Assembly: GCF_012641395.1 (NCBI RefSeq)
Contig: NZ_JABAIH010000002.1
Coordinates: 186,001-250,000, forward strand
Direction: 5' to 3'
Origin: Rhizobium sp. P32RR-XVIII
Lineage (GTDB): Bacteria > Pseudomonadota > Alphaproteobacteria > Rhizobiales > Rhizobiaceae
DNA length: 64,000 nucleotides
The first letter of the stretch is position 1. Each line of letters begins with the position of its first letter. Of the stretch, positions 36,709-44,737 are shown piece after piece. A program made the position numbers and the translations under genes. A model generated the notes under the pieces. It had not been told where the DNA came from. It worked only from the letters and a program-made list of their open reading frames with translations, and did no database searches.

Positions 36709-37926
36709 GTGACGGACAGATTGGTAATCATCGGTGCGGGGCAGGCGGGTTTCGCGATGGCGGCAAAGCTCCGTGCTCTGAAGGACACCCGGCCGATCAC
36801 CATCGTCGGCGCCGAAGACGTTCTGCCCTATCAGCGCCCTCCGCTGACCAAGAAATATTTGCTGGGCGAGATGACCTTCGATCGCCTGCTGTTCCGCCCG
36901 GAGCACTGGTATCCCGACAATGACGTCGAAATTCGCCTCGCAACCTGGGCAGAGCAGATCTACCGCGATCAGAAGCAGGTCGCGCTGCAGGACGGCTCCA
37001 TTCTCGACTACGGCACGCTGGCGCTGACGACGGGCTCGACGCCGCGCAGGCTCCCGGCAGCGGTCGGCGGCGATCTTGATGGCGTCTATGTCGCCCGCGA
37101 CAAGCGTGACGCCGATCTTCTGGCCGACGAGATGCGCCCCGGCCGCCGTGTCCTTATCATCGGCGGCGGCTATATCGGCCTCGAAGCGGCGGCTGTCGCG
37201 CGCCATCGCGGGCTTGAAGTGACCGTCATCGAAATGGCCGAACGAATCCTCCAGCGCGTCGCCGCCAAGGAGACGGCTGATATCGTCCGGGCGATTCACC
37301 AATCGCATGATGTGGCGATTCGCGAACACACTGGCCTCAAGCGCCTTGTCGGCAAGGATGGGCGTGTTTGCGGAGCAGAACTCTCCGACGGCTCCGTCAT
37401 CGACATCGATTTCGCCATCGTCGGCATCGGCGTCGTCCCCAACGACCAATTGGCCCAGGACGCGGGCCTTGATATTGCAAACGGCATCATCGTCGACGAG
37501 TTTGCCCGTACGTCGGATCCCTCGATCTACGCCGCCGGCGATTGCGCCATGCTGCCGTGGCACGGCGGGCGAATCCGGCTCGAATCGGTGCAGAACGCCG
37601 TCGACCAGGCCGAAGCCGCGGCCGCGATCATTGCCGGCGGCGATGCTCCATACGACCCGAACCCGTGGTTCTGGTCCGATCAGTACGACATGAAGCTGCA
37701 GATCGCCGGCTTCAATCTCGGCTACGACGAGACGATTCTCCGCCCCGGAGTCCGCGAAGGCGCGCACTCCATCTGGTATTTCAGGAAGGGCGAGTTCATC
37801 GCCGTCGATGCGATCAACGACGCAAAGGCCTATGTGACCGGCAAGAAGCTCCTGGAATCGGGCGTCAAACCGGACAAGGCGGTCCTCGCCGACGCATCGG
37901 CCGACCTCAAGCAACTGCTTTCGTGA
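36709..37926 (+). CDS. FAD-dependent ferredoxin/rubredoxin reductase-like oxidoreductase
   Basis: A 405-residue flavoprotein of the class that includes putidaredoxin and rhodocoxin reductases. It has the FAD-binding IIGAGQAGFAMAAKLR at the N-terminus, QRPPLTKKYLLG near residue 43, the NAD-binding LIIGGGYIGLEAAAVAR near residue 146 and the second FAD motif IYAAGDCAMLPW near 270, then the reductase C-terminal domain. It passes electrons from NAD(P)H to a ferredoxin that serves an oxygenase or P450. No partner is encoded nearby. The start is GTG with GGGAG upstream. Confidence 0.9.
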   Translation: MTDRLVIIGAGQAGFAMAAKLRALKDTRPITIVGAEDVLPYQRPPLTKKYLLGEMTFDRLLFRPEHWYPDNDVEIRLATWAEQIYRDQKQVALQDGSILDYGTLALTTGSTPRRLPAAVGGDLDGVYVARDKRDADLLADEMRPGRRVLIIGGGYIGLEAAAVARHRGLEVTVIEMAERILQRVAAKETADIVRAIHQSHDVAIREHTGLKRLVGKDGRVCGAELSDGSVIDIDFAIVGIGVVPNDQLAQDAGLDIANGIIVDEFARTSDPSIYAAGDCAMLPWHGGRIRLESVQNAVDQAEAAAAIIAGGDAPYDPNPWFWSDQYDMKLQIAGFNLGYDETILRPGVREGAHSIWYFRKGEFIAVDAINDAKAYVTGKKLLESGVKPDKAVLADASADLKQLLS

Positions 37927-38010
37927 TGCGGGAGGACGTCTTCGACCGTCCGTGAAAAAGCCTAAAAAGAGCTTGATTCACCTGCCGAATAACTCTATCA
38001 GGCTCCCACC

Positions 38011-38100
38011 GGAGAGGTGGCCGAGTGGTCGAAGGCGCTCCCCTGCTAAGGGAGTATACGTCAAAAGCGTATCGTGGGTTCGAATCCCATCTTCTCCGCC
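38011..38100 (+). tRNA. tRNA-Ser (anticodon GCT)
   Basis: A 90-nt tRNA beginning GGAGAGGTGGCCGAGTGGTC and ending with the T-arm GGGTTCGAATCCC and acceptor TCTTCTCCG followed by CCA-like bases. The anticodon stem CTCCC/GGGAG encloses loop CTGCTAA, with anticodon GCT at 38,045-38,047. The long variable arm (GTATACGTCAAAAGCGTATC) is typical of serine tRNAs. Its 3' end is a common integration site for mobile elements, and integrase and restriction-gene debris follow directly. Confidence 0.97.
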
Positions 38101-38102
38101 AT
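38082..38102 (+). repeat. Putative attL: tRNA-Ser 3' end
   Basis: The sequence GAATCCCATCTTCTCCGCCAT at the tRNA 3' end has a degenerate direct copy at 41,848-41,867 (one base missing, one changed). Together they may be the attachment-site duplications of an old integrated element spanning about 3.8 kb. Confidence 0.5.
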
Positions 38103-38131
38103 TCAGCCGTAATTGATTTCATTGCGTTTTT

Positions 38132-38149
38132 CGAAGCCTCGGTTTGGGT
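38132..38149 (+). repeat. 18-bp inverted repeat, left copy
   Basis: CGAAGCCTCGGTTTGGGT lies between the tRNA and the integrase remnant. Its reverse complement occurs at 41,791-41,808 with a single difference. The GGTTTGGGTAC-type sequence just upstream of an integrase start suggests part of a recombination or promoter region of the lost element. Confidence 0.55.
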
Positions 38150-38181
38150 TCGTACCCACGACTGTGCCCAGAGGCTTTTCA

Positions 38182-38262
38182 ATGTACATCTCGCGTCATG
38201 GCAACGGCTATCGCTTCCAGCGGCGAAATCCGGCTAACTTGGTTCCGATTCTCGGCGCCATG
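38182..38262 (+). pseudogene. Tyrosine-integrase N-terminal remnant (DUF6538-like)
   Basis: An ATG 80 bases after the tRNA opens MYISRHGNGYRFQRRNPANL followed by VPILG, which matches the start of phage-type integrases that begin with a DUF6538-like segment. After about 27 codons the similarity ends and the frame continues into unrelated sequence, so more than 90 percent of the integrase has been lost. Its place beside a tRNA 3' end is the normal one for an integrase. Confidence 0.6.
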
Positions 38263-38284
38263 ATGTCCGGAAGCGCGATGCGAC

Positions 38285-38553
38285 GACGACCGCCTGATCT
38301 ATGTGAACAACGTCCTGAAGGGAAAGCTTCTGCAATCCGAAACTTTGGTGCAACAGGCGGAGAACAACACCAAGGAACAGTTCTCCAACTCCCGGACCTC
38401 AAGAACGCTATCATGGATGCGTTTGCGGCTCACGAGGCTATGAGCAAGCAGGATTCCGAGAAGGTGCGCGAGGGGCTGAACGATGTGCTTTTCGGTCCCG
38501 GGCAGCTCTATGAACATCTCCGCGAGCGGGGCGAACAGCTGGGCGCGTGCTGA
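38285..38553 (+). pseudogene. Remnant of type I restriction enzyme R subunit (hsdR), 3' end, frameshifted
   Basis: Translated in two frames this gives the C-terminus of an HsdR protein. DDRLIYVNNVLKGKLLQSE and LVQQAENNTKEQFSNS are in one frame. After a shift near 38,393 comes PDLKNAIMDAFAAHEAMSKQ, then a small deletion, DSEKVREGLNDVLFGPGQLY and EHLRERG. This is the conserved tail of HsdR subunits that normally are about 1,000 residues. No hsdM, hsdS or motor domain remains. It is joined abruptly to the integrase remnant, so a large deletion has removed the body of the element. Confidence 0.72.
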
Positions 38554-38907
38554 GTGCTTTTTGGCGCTCTGACGCGTAGCGCTGTGGCGCGCCCAATGCG
38601 GCAGAGCGTGACGTCGATCTCCTTCCAATACGAAACACCGACGTCCGGCTCCTGACGTCGACCCTGGCATGGCTCACACGCTCGATCCCAATGGCGACGT
38701 TCCGGGCCTGTGGGTCCGGTATGTGGGAAATGGCTTTGTTCCCGGCAGCAGCAACAACTGTCCTGATCCATCGAACGATCGGGATGGGCCGAAGGACAGG
38801 CAGCCATGAGGCCGCCTGTCGACGCCGTTTCACGACATTGCTGCGTTCCTCTTGCCGGGCCGTTGCCGCGAGTGTAAGGCAAGATTTTTCAACTTAATAA
38901 TGTTTAA
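38554..38907. other. 354-bp region, probable decayed sequence
   Basis: No gene is supported. Short frames on both strands end quickly; one 46-codon frame at about 38,671 (MAHTLDPNGDVPGLWVRYVG...) has a protein-like look but no ribosome site and no family I recognise. The stretch probably continues the degenerate element that starts at the tRNA and holds the LuxR gene promoter. Confidence 0.35.
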
Positions 38908-39642
38908 ATGACTCGAGAAACACCTTTTGCCGTCGTCATCCGCCGTATGCTCGATGCTTGGATTCAAACCAGTCCGGAACAGCCGGCCGCCGCCGTCGAA
39001 ATCTATGGTGGTGTCCTCGACATGCTGGGGATCAAGATGCGGCTGACCGTCTTCCGAATAGAGGGCGACGATCCGCTGGAGTGGAGCATCAAAGTGATCC
39101 GCCACTCCGGGTTCACGTCGCGGGTTCTCCCCATCAACAAGATATTCAGCGACGGCCGTATCGGTGACTTTAAGGATAGGCGATACATGGACGAGGCTGT
39201 TATTCCGCGCCTGAGAGAGGTTCTGGAGCGGCAACAGCCGGCAACGGAACTTGTCAAAACCAAGCTGTTCGGCGTGAACCTTGGATACGACCGCATTCTC
39301 CTGCCGCAGAAGAACGTCCGGCGTCCGGAATGGGTGATCTCGTCCACCTACGCGCAATTCCTGCTAAGTCCTCCGGAAAGGCGCGAAAAGCTGGATGTAG
39401 CAGACGAAGCAATTGTTCAATTGCTAATCGAGGGGGCTTCGGCGAAGGAAATCGCGGCGACTCTCGGGAGTTCTCACAGGACTGTCGAGCATCGCCTGGA
39501 GAAGATGAAGGTGCGCTACGGAGCGCGAAATACCGTCCATTTGGTCGCCATGCTCATCGCTACGCATATCGACACACTCTCTCCCCGCGGCCGGGACGCC
39601 AATGCGATCCACCCCGCGATTGCTACCGAGGCCGAGCACTAG
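38908..39642 (+). CDS. LuxR-family transcriptional regulator
   Basis: A 244-residue regulator. The C-terminal LuxR helix-turn-helix (about residues 165-225) reads ADEAIVQLLIEGASAKEIAA then TLGSSHRTVEHRLEKMKVRYG. The first 150 residues do not show a recognised autoinducer, PAS or receiver domain; they contain IYGGVLDMLGIKMRLTVFRI and RLREVLERQQPATELVKT. No good ribosome site is visible before the ATG, so the start is uncertain. It is convergent with the large flagellin gene and overlaps its stop by 4 bases, which makes a functional link likely but unproven. Confidence 0.8.
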   Translation: MTRETPFAVVIRRMLDAWIQTSPEQPAAAVEIYGGVLDMLGIKMRLTVFRIEGDDPLEWSIKVIRHSGFTSRVLPINKIFSDGRIGDFKDRRYMDEAVIPRLREVLERQQPATELVKTKLFGVNLGYDRILLPQKNVRRPEWVISSTYAQFLLSPPERREKLDVADEAIVQLLIEGASAKEIAATLGSSHRTVEHRLEKMKVRYGARNTVHLVAMLIATHIDTLSPRGRDANAIHPAIATEAEH

Positions 39643-41546
39643 CGGAACAACTGCATGATGTTGGCGGCGTTCGAGTTGGCGATCGACAGCGACTGAATAG
39701 CGAGTTGCTTCTGCGTCTGCAGGGCGCTCAGCTTCGACGACTCTTCTTCCATGTTGGCGTCCACCAACTTGCCGACGCCACTATCCATGGAATCCATGAG
39801 TTTGCTTGTGAAATCGGTTTGCAGTTCCAAACGCTTCTTGATCGACCCGAGGGCGGCGGTGCCATCCGTGATCTTCGTGGTCACCACATTAATATAGTCG
39901 ATATAATCATCCAGCATTTCGGGATGCTTGGCGACATCGATATCAAGGAAATTCATCGTCGAACGTGGCTCGCTGCTAACGGAGATATCACTGAACTCGA
40001 TATGCGTGCCACTCCCCCATTTCCGGTCCACCGCCGGGTTCGACTTCACCATGACGTGATCAGCGTCTGTCGCCTCGATGACAAGACTGTTCCCATAATC
40101 CGGATCAAGCATTGAATGGAGCAGGGTCGCCCATTCCTCGGCCGTTTCCACCTTGCCTGTATCCTTGCCAAGAACCTCGTTGACATAGGTCCGGTTGAAG
40201 GAGTGGGTGGTCGTGTTGCCGTTCACGGACAAGGTGAAGCTGACATTTATCCCGTCCTCATTATCACCGTCCTTGTAAACGATGAAGGGCTTGAAACCCA
40301 ATTCCTTGCCCGACCCGCGCGTTCCGAAATCCGACGTCTCCTGCAGGCCGCCGGTGCTGACGCCAACGCTGCTCAGCTTGGCGATTTCCACGTAAGACCC
40401 ATTGCCGTGCTGTTGACGTGTCGTGATATTTATCGTCTTCGGATCGGGAACCGTATGGCCCGCGCCGTCAGACATCAAATCCCAACTCACATAGGCATCT
40501 GCAGGCACGGATGCATCTGGATGCAGCACGGAATTCAGAAGCCCTGCGAACTGGGTGTTGGTCGATATGACGCCGCCCAAGATAACCCCGCCCAAGCTCG
40601 CTTCGTACGCATCGACATCCGCCTTGGTGATCGTGATTTGTCTGGAATAACCTGCGTAATAAGGCCCCGGAAGATCACCAAGCCCGGCTGTCGTACCAGG
40701 TGGATTAGAAGCCTCCTTATCCAGGATGAGGTCGAACTGAATCTGCGCTCCGGGCAGATTGAAGTCCAGAGGCGACCCGACAGGGAAGTCGTCAAACGAG
40801 ATCACGCCAGGGCTCCCTGAGTTCCATTCAGGACGCATCCAGCCGGAGCCTTCTTTACCGTTGTACACGGTAGCACCGCCATTCGACGCGAGGTTCGAAT
40901 AATAGTCGATCCAGTCGGATGAAAGACCCGCCTTGTTGACAATGGAGCGCATGCCGCCAATGTCCCCGACATCGCGCGCATCGGCCTGCAACAGACCGCC
41001 GCCCGTGCTGTTGAAAAGGGCGACGTTGGAGAGTTGCAGGTCGATCGTATCCACCCTGACGTTTCCGGCATCGTCACGGATGAAGGCCGATGTGTTGGAG
41101 GAGCGGGTTAGGTCGTCGTCGTATATATCGGCGATGTCAGTGTTCAGATAATTGACGCCATTGAAACTCGCGGCTTCGGCAATGGACTGGACCTGCTGTT
41201 TCAGCTGTTCGAGTTCGCTCTGTATCTTCGTCTTATCAACGCCGTCCTCCTCGGCTGCTACAAGCTTGGCCTTGAACTGGCTCATGATGTCGACGACGGC
41301 GCTCATCCCGGCATAGGCCGTATCGACCTTCGCCGCCCCCAGCCCCAACGCATCCTGAACTGCGGAAGTCGCACCATTGTCCGACCGCATCGTGGTCGCG
41401 ATCGACCAATAAGCCGCATTGTCGGAAGCAGTCTGAACTCGAAGTCCAGAGCTGACCTGGCTTTGGGTATCGGCAAGCCTAGAACCGATCGACCGCAAAG
41501 TCTGGAGAGCCGCCGTGGCGGAAGTGTTGGTCATTATACTGGTCAT
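39639..41546 (-). CDS. Large flagellin
   Basis: A 635-residue flagellin. Residues 1-175 form the conserved D0/D1 start (TSIMTNTSATAALQTLRSIG, VSSGLRVQTASDNAAYWSI) and the last 95 or so the C-terminal helix pair (ESSKLSALQTQKQLAIQSLS, ending NIMQLFR). Both are of the rhizobial complex-flagellum type. The centre, about 360 residues, is a long Gly/Asp/Ser-rich surface domain. Ordinary Rhizobiaceae flagellins have about 320-430 residues, so this one has a strongly enlarged outer domain. No other flagellar gene is near. It lies inside the tRNA-associated region, suggesting acquisition by transfer. Confidence 0.88.
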   Translation of the reverse strand: MTSIMTNTSATAALQTLRSIGSRLADTQSQVSSGLRVQTASDNAAYWSIATTMRSDNGATSAVQDALGLGAAKVDTAYAGMSAVVDIMSQFKAKLVAAEEDGVDKTKIQSELEQLKQQVQSIAEAASFNGVNYLNTDIADIYDDDLTRSSNTSAFIRDDAGNVRVDTIDLQLSNVALFNSTGGGLLQADARDVGDIGGMRSIVNKAGLSSDWIDYYSNLASNGGATVYNGKEGSGWMRPEWNSGSPGVISFDDFPVGSPLDFNLPGAQIQFDLILDKEASNPPGTTAGLGDLPGPYYAGYSRQITITKADVDAYEASLGGVILGGVISTNTQFAGLLNSVLHPDASVPADAYVSWDLMSDGAGHTVPDPKTINITTRQQHGNGSYVEIAKLSSVGVSTGGLQETSDFGTRGSGKELGFKPFIVYKDGDNEDGINVSFTLSVNGNTTTHSFNRTYVNEVLGKDTGKVETAEEWATLLHSMLDPDYGNSLVIEATDADHVMVKSNPAVDRKWGSGTHIEFSDISVSSEPRSTMNFLDIDVAKHPEMLDDYIDYINVVTTKITDGTAALGSIKKRLELQTDFTSKLMDSMDSGVGKLVDANMEEESSKLSALQTQKQLAIQSLSIANSNAANIMQLFR

Positions 41547-41790
41547 CAGACTACGCCCAAATCGAAGCTTGAAATGTTCGGTATCATCATGATGCCAGCA
41601 CGGCTTTATGCCTCGCGCCGACTATGGTTCACGAGGAGTTAACGGAAAAGGTAAACCGGGAGGGTAGAAATACCCGTAGAAATACCGCCCGCAGCTCCGA
41701 AATCCGATCGCGTTGAAGTCCCGCTGATCGACGAAAATCGGTTGATGACAGAAGAGCTGGACTCTAGTTTTGCCGTGTACCGACCAATGT

Positions 41791-41808
41791 ACCCAAACCG
41801 AGGTTTCG
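41791..41808 (-). repeat. 18-bp inverted repeat, right copy
   Basis: ACCCAAACCGAGGTTTCG is the reverse complement of 38,132-38,149 with one mismatch. With the adjoining GTACATTGGTCGGTACAC on the minus strand it resembles the sequence that precedes tRNA-linked integrase genes. Confidence 0.55.
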
Positions 41809-41847
41809 GCGACTCGTGAATCAATGGGTTACGGCCGACTTGGCGAG

Positions 41848-41867
41848 GAATCCATCTTCTCCACCAT
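41848..41867 (+). repeat. Putative attR: degenerate copy of tRNA-Ser 3' end
   Basis: GAATCCATCTTCTCCACCAT matches the 3' end of the tRNA-Ser at 38,082-38,102 in the same orientation over 19 of 21 positions (one deletion, one G-to-A change). This is the expected footprint of site-specific integration into the tRNA gene. Confidence 0.5.
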
Positions 41868-42089
41868 CCGTTTTTCATGTCTGGATGTCTGGGAAAATCA
41901 GGGCTTCGCGGCCAACATTTTTTTGACCCAGCTTTGGCGTCATGGCTTCAAAGCCATTCCATGTCAGGTGCGGGCTCGGCCAGCGGCGCCGTCAAGGCCA
42001 ACGAGATTGGCGATTGCTCTGTAACCTACCCGTTTCTTTCTTAAAACAGGGACAGTGTTCGTAGAGCTGGTCGCAATAGATTTTGTGCG

Positions 42090-42114
42090 AGATTCCCGGC
42101 ACAGCCGGGAATCT
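42090..42114 (-). terminator. Strong hairpin downstream of hydrolase gene
   Basis: A perfect eleven-base-pair stem AGATTCCCGGC / GCCGGGAATCT with a three-base loop lies 25 bases past the hydrolase stop. On the minus strand it is followed by CGCACAAAATC, without a T run, so it is a likely but not classical terminator. Confidence 0.6.
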
Positions 42115-42139
42115 CCGTTTCGCCTAAGCCGATAAACCC

Positions 42140-43462
42140 TCAGCCTTTCGGCCACCGTTTGTTGGCCCAGGCGGCAACGTAGTCGTAAAGGTTCTTCGTG
42201 GCGTTGTCATAGGACACCCCGGTCTGCTCGGAGCAGGGCTTGCAGGGCGTCATGCCGTGAACGGCGCCTTCGACGACGATGAAGTCCTTGTCCTTGCTGG
42301 CGGAGAGATCGAAGATCGTTTCCCCGTCTCTGACGAAGTAATGACCGCCCATCGACATCACCAGCGTCGGTATGGTGATCGATTGCACCGCGCAGAGGGT
42401 CGAGTTGTTGCTCGAGCAGATATCGATGTCGTTCAATGCATCCTTGGAACGGATGGCATTGGCGCTCAGGAAGGATTTCACGGTCAGGAACAGCGCGCCG
42501 CCATTGAGGCTCGCATCGACTTTGGCATTCTTCGGGGTGGACACCCGGACCGAGCGGATCACCTCCGTCGAGATCGAGCCGTCATTCTTCAGGAGTTTTT
42601 CCGGCCGCTGGGTGCAGCACCAGACATCCGTCGAGATGTCGGAGAGGCGGGCGCGGTCGCGATACGCGATGAAGGGCTCGTCGTCGCCGCGCCGATCCTT
42701 GCCTGATTTCAGGTCTGCCTCCATCTGCAGGGCCTTGTCGATCAGCTTGTTCATGCGAACAGACTGCGCCTTTGAATAGCGCTCGACGAATTCGGCCGAA
42801 TAATGCGAGTCGCCTTTGGGATTGAACCCGTTTGCCGGATTGAAGGGATCGAGCGCCGGGTCGAGATCGTCTGGCTTGCTCTCGTCGGTCACCGCGGGGT
42901 TCAGCCCACGTAACGTATTGATCGTATTGCCGGGGTGGGCATCGAGGAAGACCACGCCGTCTGCCTTCGGCAGATCCTTGACATCCTCCGCCGAGCATTT
43001 TGAGAGCTTGTTCGGACCGTCGCAATAAGACGCCCCCTTTTCCGCAACGGCCTGATAGTAGCTCGTGCTGGGTCCGCCGCCGGAATGGCCGATCAGGATC
43101 ACCGCCTTGATACCGGGCTGCTTTTTCAGGAATTCGACCCCTTGCTTAATATCGAGCGCGATATCCTCGAAATTGACCGCAGCCTCGTTATTGTCCGAGC
43201 GCGGATTCATGCCGAGGACCATGAAGCCGCGCTGCGCGAGTTCTTTGGTGGCGATCATGCTCATGAAGTTCGAGGTGCGGTGGATCGCCAGGAAGGCGAC
43301 AGGTGAGTTGGTGCCGTTATCCGGCTTATAAAGCGCGCCCTTCGTGGCGCTTGGCGAAAACTGGATATATTCCGGGTGGCTTTGCGCGTAGGCCGTGCCG
43401 CCCAGGGCAAAGCTAGCTGCAAGTGCCAATGCTAAAGCCAATAACTTATGGATTGAAAACAT
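42140..43462 (-). CDS. Secreted alpha/beta hydrolase
   Basis: A 440-residue exported hydrolase. Residues 1-26 are a signal peptide (LLALALALAASFALGGTAYAQ). The alpha/beta-hydrolase fold follows, with the nucleophile elbow GHSGGGPS near residue 127 and a likely catalytic histidine in VVEGAVHGMTPC near 412. Several extra cysteines and a long insertion before the last strands set it apart from simple esterases. GGAGG precedes the ATG. It is the third gene of a unit with two binding proteins, so it may act in the periplasm on the ligand they capture. Substrate unknown. Confidence 0.8.
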   Translation of the reverse strand: MFSIHKLLALALALAASFALGGTAYAQSHPEYIQFSPSATKGALYKPDNGTNSPVAFLAIHRTSNFMSMIATKELAQRGFMVLGMNPRSDNNEAAVNFEDIALDIKQGVEFLKKQPGIKAVILIGHSGGGPSTSYYQAVAEKGASYCDGPNKLSKCSAEDVKDLPKADGVVFLDAHPGNTINTLRGLNPAVTDESKPDDLDPALDPFNPANGFNPKGDSHYSAEFVERYSKAQSVRMNKLIDKALQMEADLKSGKDRRGDDEPFIAYRDRARLSDISTDVWCCTQRPEKLLKNDGSISTEVIRSVRVSTPKNAKVDASLNGGALFLTVKSFLSANAIRSKDALNDIDICSSNNSTLCAVQSITIPTLVMSMGGHYFVRDGETIFDLSASKDKDFIVVEGAVHGMTPCKPCSEQTGVSYDNATKNLYDYVAAWANKRWPKG

Positions 43463-43564
43463 ATATTCCTCCGTTTCAGACAGTGATGAAAGGCAAAGGG
43501 AAGAGGAGGGCGCCGATGATCGGCGCCTTAAAGAGGCTTTGCTGGTTTGTAATGGGCGGCGTAG

Positions 43565-44596
43565 TTAGTTGGCGCTCGCCTGGCCGTAGAGCTTGTCGAT
43601 GAAGCCGCTCTTGTCGAGATCGGCCATGAAATGGGCGTCGTAGTAATATTCGGCGGGATGCATGGTCATCTGGTGAAAATTATAGACTTCCATCGCCTTC
43701 TTGATGCCCTCGACGGAAGGATAGGGCTTCTGTGGCAGCTCGGCGATTTCCTGGTCATACATGTGCTGCTGCGCATCCCGGTCCGTGATGTTGAACCATT
43801 TCGCCAGGGCGTCGAAGACGACCTGCTTGTTGGTCTTCGTCAGTGCGATAGCCTCGACGGTGGATTTGACGAAGCGGGCGGCCGCGTCGGGATTGTCCTG
43901 GAGCCATTTGCGCTCGACGGTGACGCTCGAGCCGACGAGCGGGATATTGTAGCTCGCGAGGTCGACGAGGTCGTGCCAGCCTTCCTTGGCCGCGATTGCC
44001 TGGATCAATTCGCTGCCGACCACGGCATCGACCTGCCCCTTCTCCAGCGCGTTGATATTGTTGCCATTCGCCATCAGCGAAATGTCGTGATCGGGATCCC
44101 AGCCCATATGCTCGGCAAAAAGGCGTGCCGTGACATGGGTGACCGAGCCGAGCCCGGAAAAGCCGAGCCGCTTGCCCTTCAGCTGGTCGAGCGAGGTGAT
44201 GTCGTGAGCGACGATGATATGGTCCTGCAGCTTGTCGTCCGTGGTTGCGAGAATGACGCGGTCGACCGCCCTCGCATCCGTCGCCATGCCGTACATCATC
44301 GGGACGCCGCCCCCGATCGAGATCGGCGCTGCCTTGCTGCCCTTGCCGACAAAGCTGTCAGGCACATTGATGCCGCTATGACGGATCTTCTCCGCGGCAT
44401 CCGGCGTGATGAACTGATGGACGTTCAGCCCGTTCTTTTCGTAGATTCCCGCATCGGCAGCGACAAGGAAGGTTACCTTGTTGATCGAAACGTCGCCAAG
44501 AGCGACATCGATCGGCTTCGAGTCGGCGGCAAAGGCAGGAGCGCCAGCCAGGAGCGCCAAGGATAAAGCTGTTGAGATCTGCAGATTTCTGATCAT
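43565..44596 (-). CDS. NMT1/THI5-type ABC substrate-binding protein (paralog B)
   Basis: A 343-residue periplasmic binding protein. Signal peptide at residues 1-23 (LSLALLAGAPAFAADSK). The two-lobed SsuA/TauA/NMT1 fold is seen in VALGDVSINKVTFLVAADAG then IYEKNGLNVHQF, KGKRLGFSGLGSVTHV and SSVTVERKWLQDNPDAAARF. It is a clear paralog of the preceding gene, same length and same residue pattern. GGGAGGATC stands before the ATG. No permease or ATPase gene accompanies it. The ligand may be an organosulfur, pyrimidine-like or aromatic compound, but this cannot be decided. Confidence 0.85.
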   Translation of the reverse strand: MIRNLQISTALSLALLAGAPAFAADSKPIDVALGDVSINKVTFLVAADAGIYEKNGLNVHQFITPDAAEKIRHSGINVPDSFVGKGSKAAPISIGGGVPMMYGMATDARAVDRVILATTDDKLQDHIIVAHDITSLDQLKGKRLGFSGLGSVTHVTARLFAEHMGWDPDHDISLMANGNNINALEKGQVDAVVGSELIQAIAAKEGWHDLVDLASYNIPLVGSSVTVERKWLQDNPDAAARFVKSTVEAIALTKTNKQVVFDALAKWFNITDRDAQQHMYDQEIAELPQKPYPSVEGIKKAMEVYNFHQMTMHPAEYYYDAHFMADLDKSGFIDKLYGQASAN

Positions 44597-44737
44597 CGTG
44601 ATCCTCCCAAAATCGATAATGAAGAAAATCCAATTTGTCTCGCCGCGGCCGTGGCAACACGACCGCGACAGGCTGGTACAGCGAGATGAAAACAGTGCAG
44701 GCGGAGCAGCTTGGTTGCCGGGCGCTCCAGGCGACGG

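Larger units (their letters stand above)
41547..42139. other. 593-bp region without a supported gene; right end of putative element
   Basis: This gap upstream of the flagellin gene contains the right copy of the 18-bp inverted repeat (41,791), the degenerate tRNA-Ser 3' end (41,848) and, near 42,090, a strong hairpin that follows the hydrolase gene. A 63-codon frame on the minus strand ending at 41,964 contains GYRAIANLVGLDGAAGRART, faintly like a recombinase tail, but is too short and unsupported to call. Confidence 0.5.

Noticed and set aside
38671..38811. 46-codon frame MAHTLDPNGDVPGLWVRYVG... between the HsdR remnant and LuxR
   Set aside because: No ribosome site, no recognised family, and it lies in decayed sequence.
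41964..42155. Possible recombinase C-terminal remnant (GYRAIANLVGLDGAAGRART)
   Set aside because: Only about 20 residues are suggestive, the frame stops at once and the similarity is from memory, so it is noted only as part of the gap.
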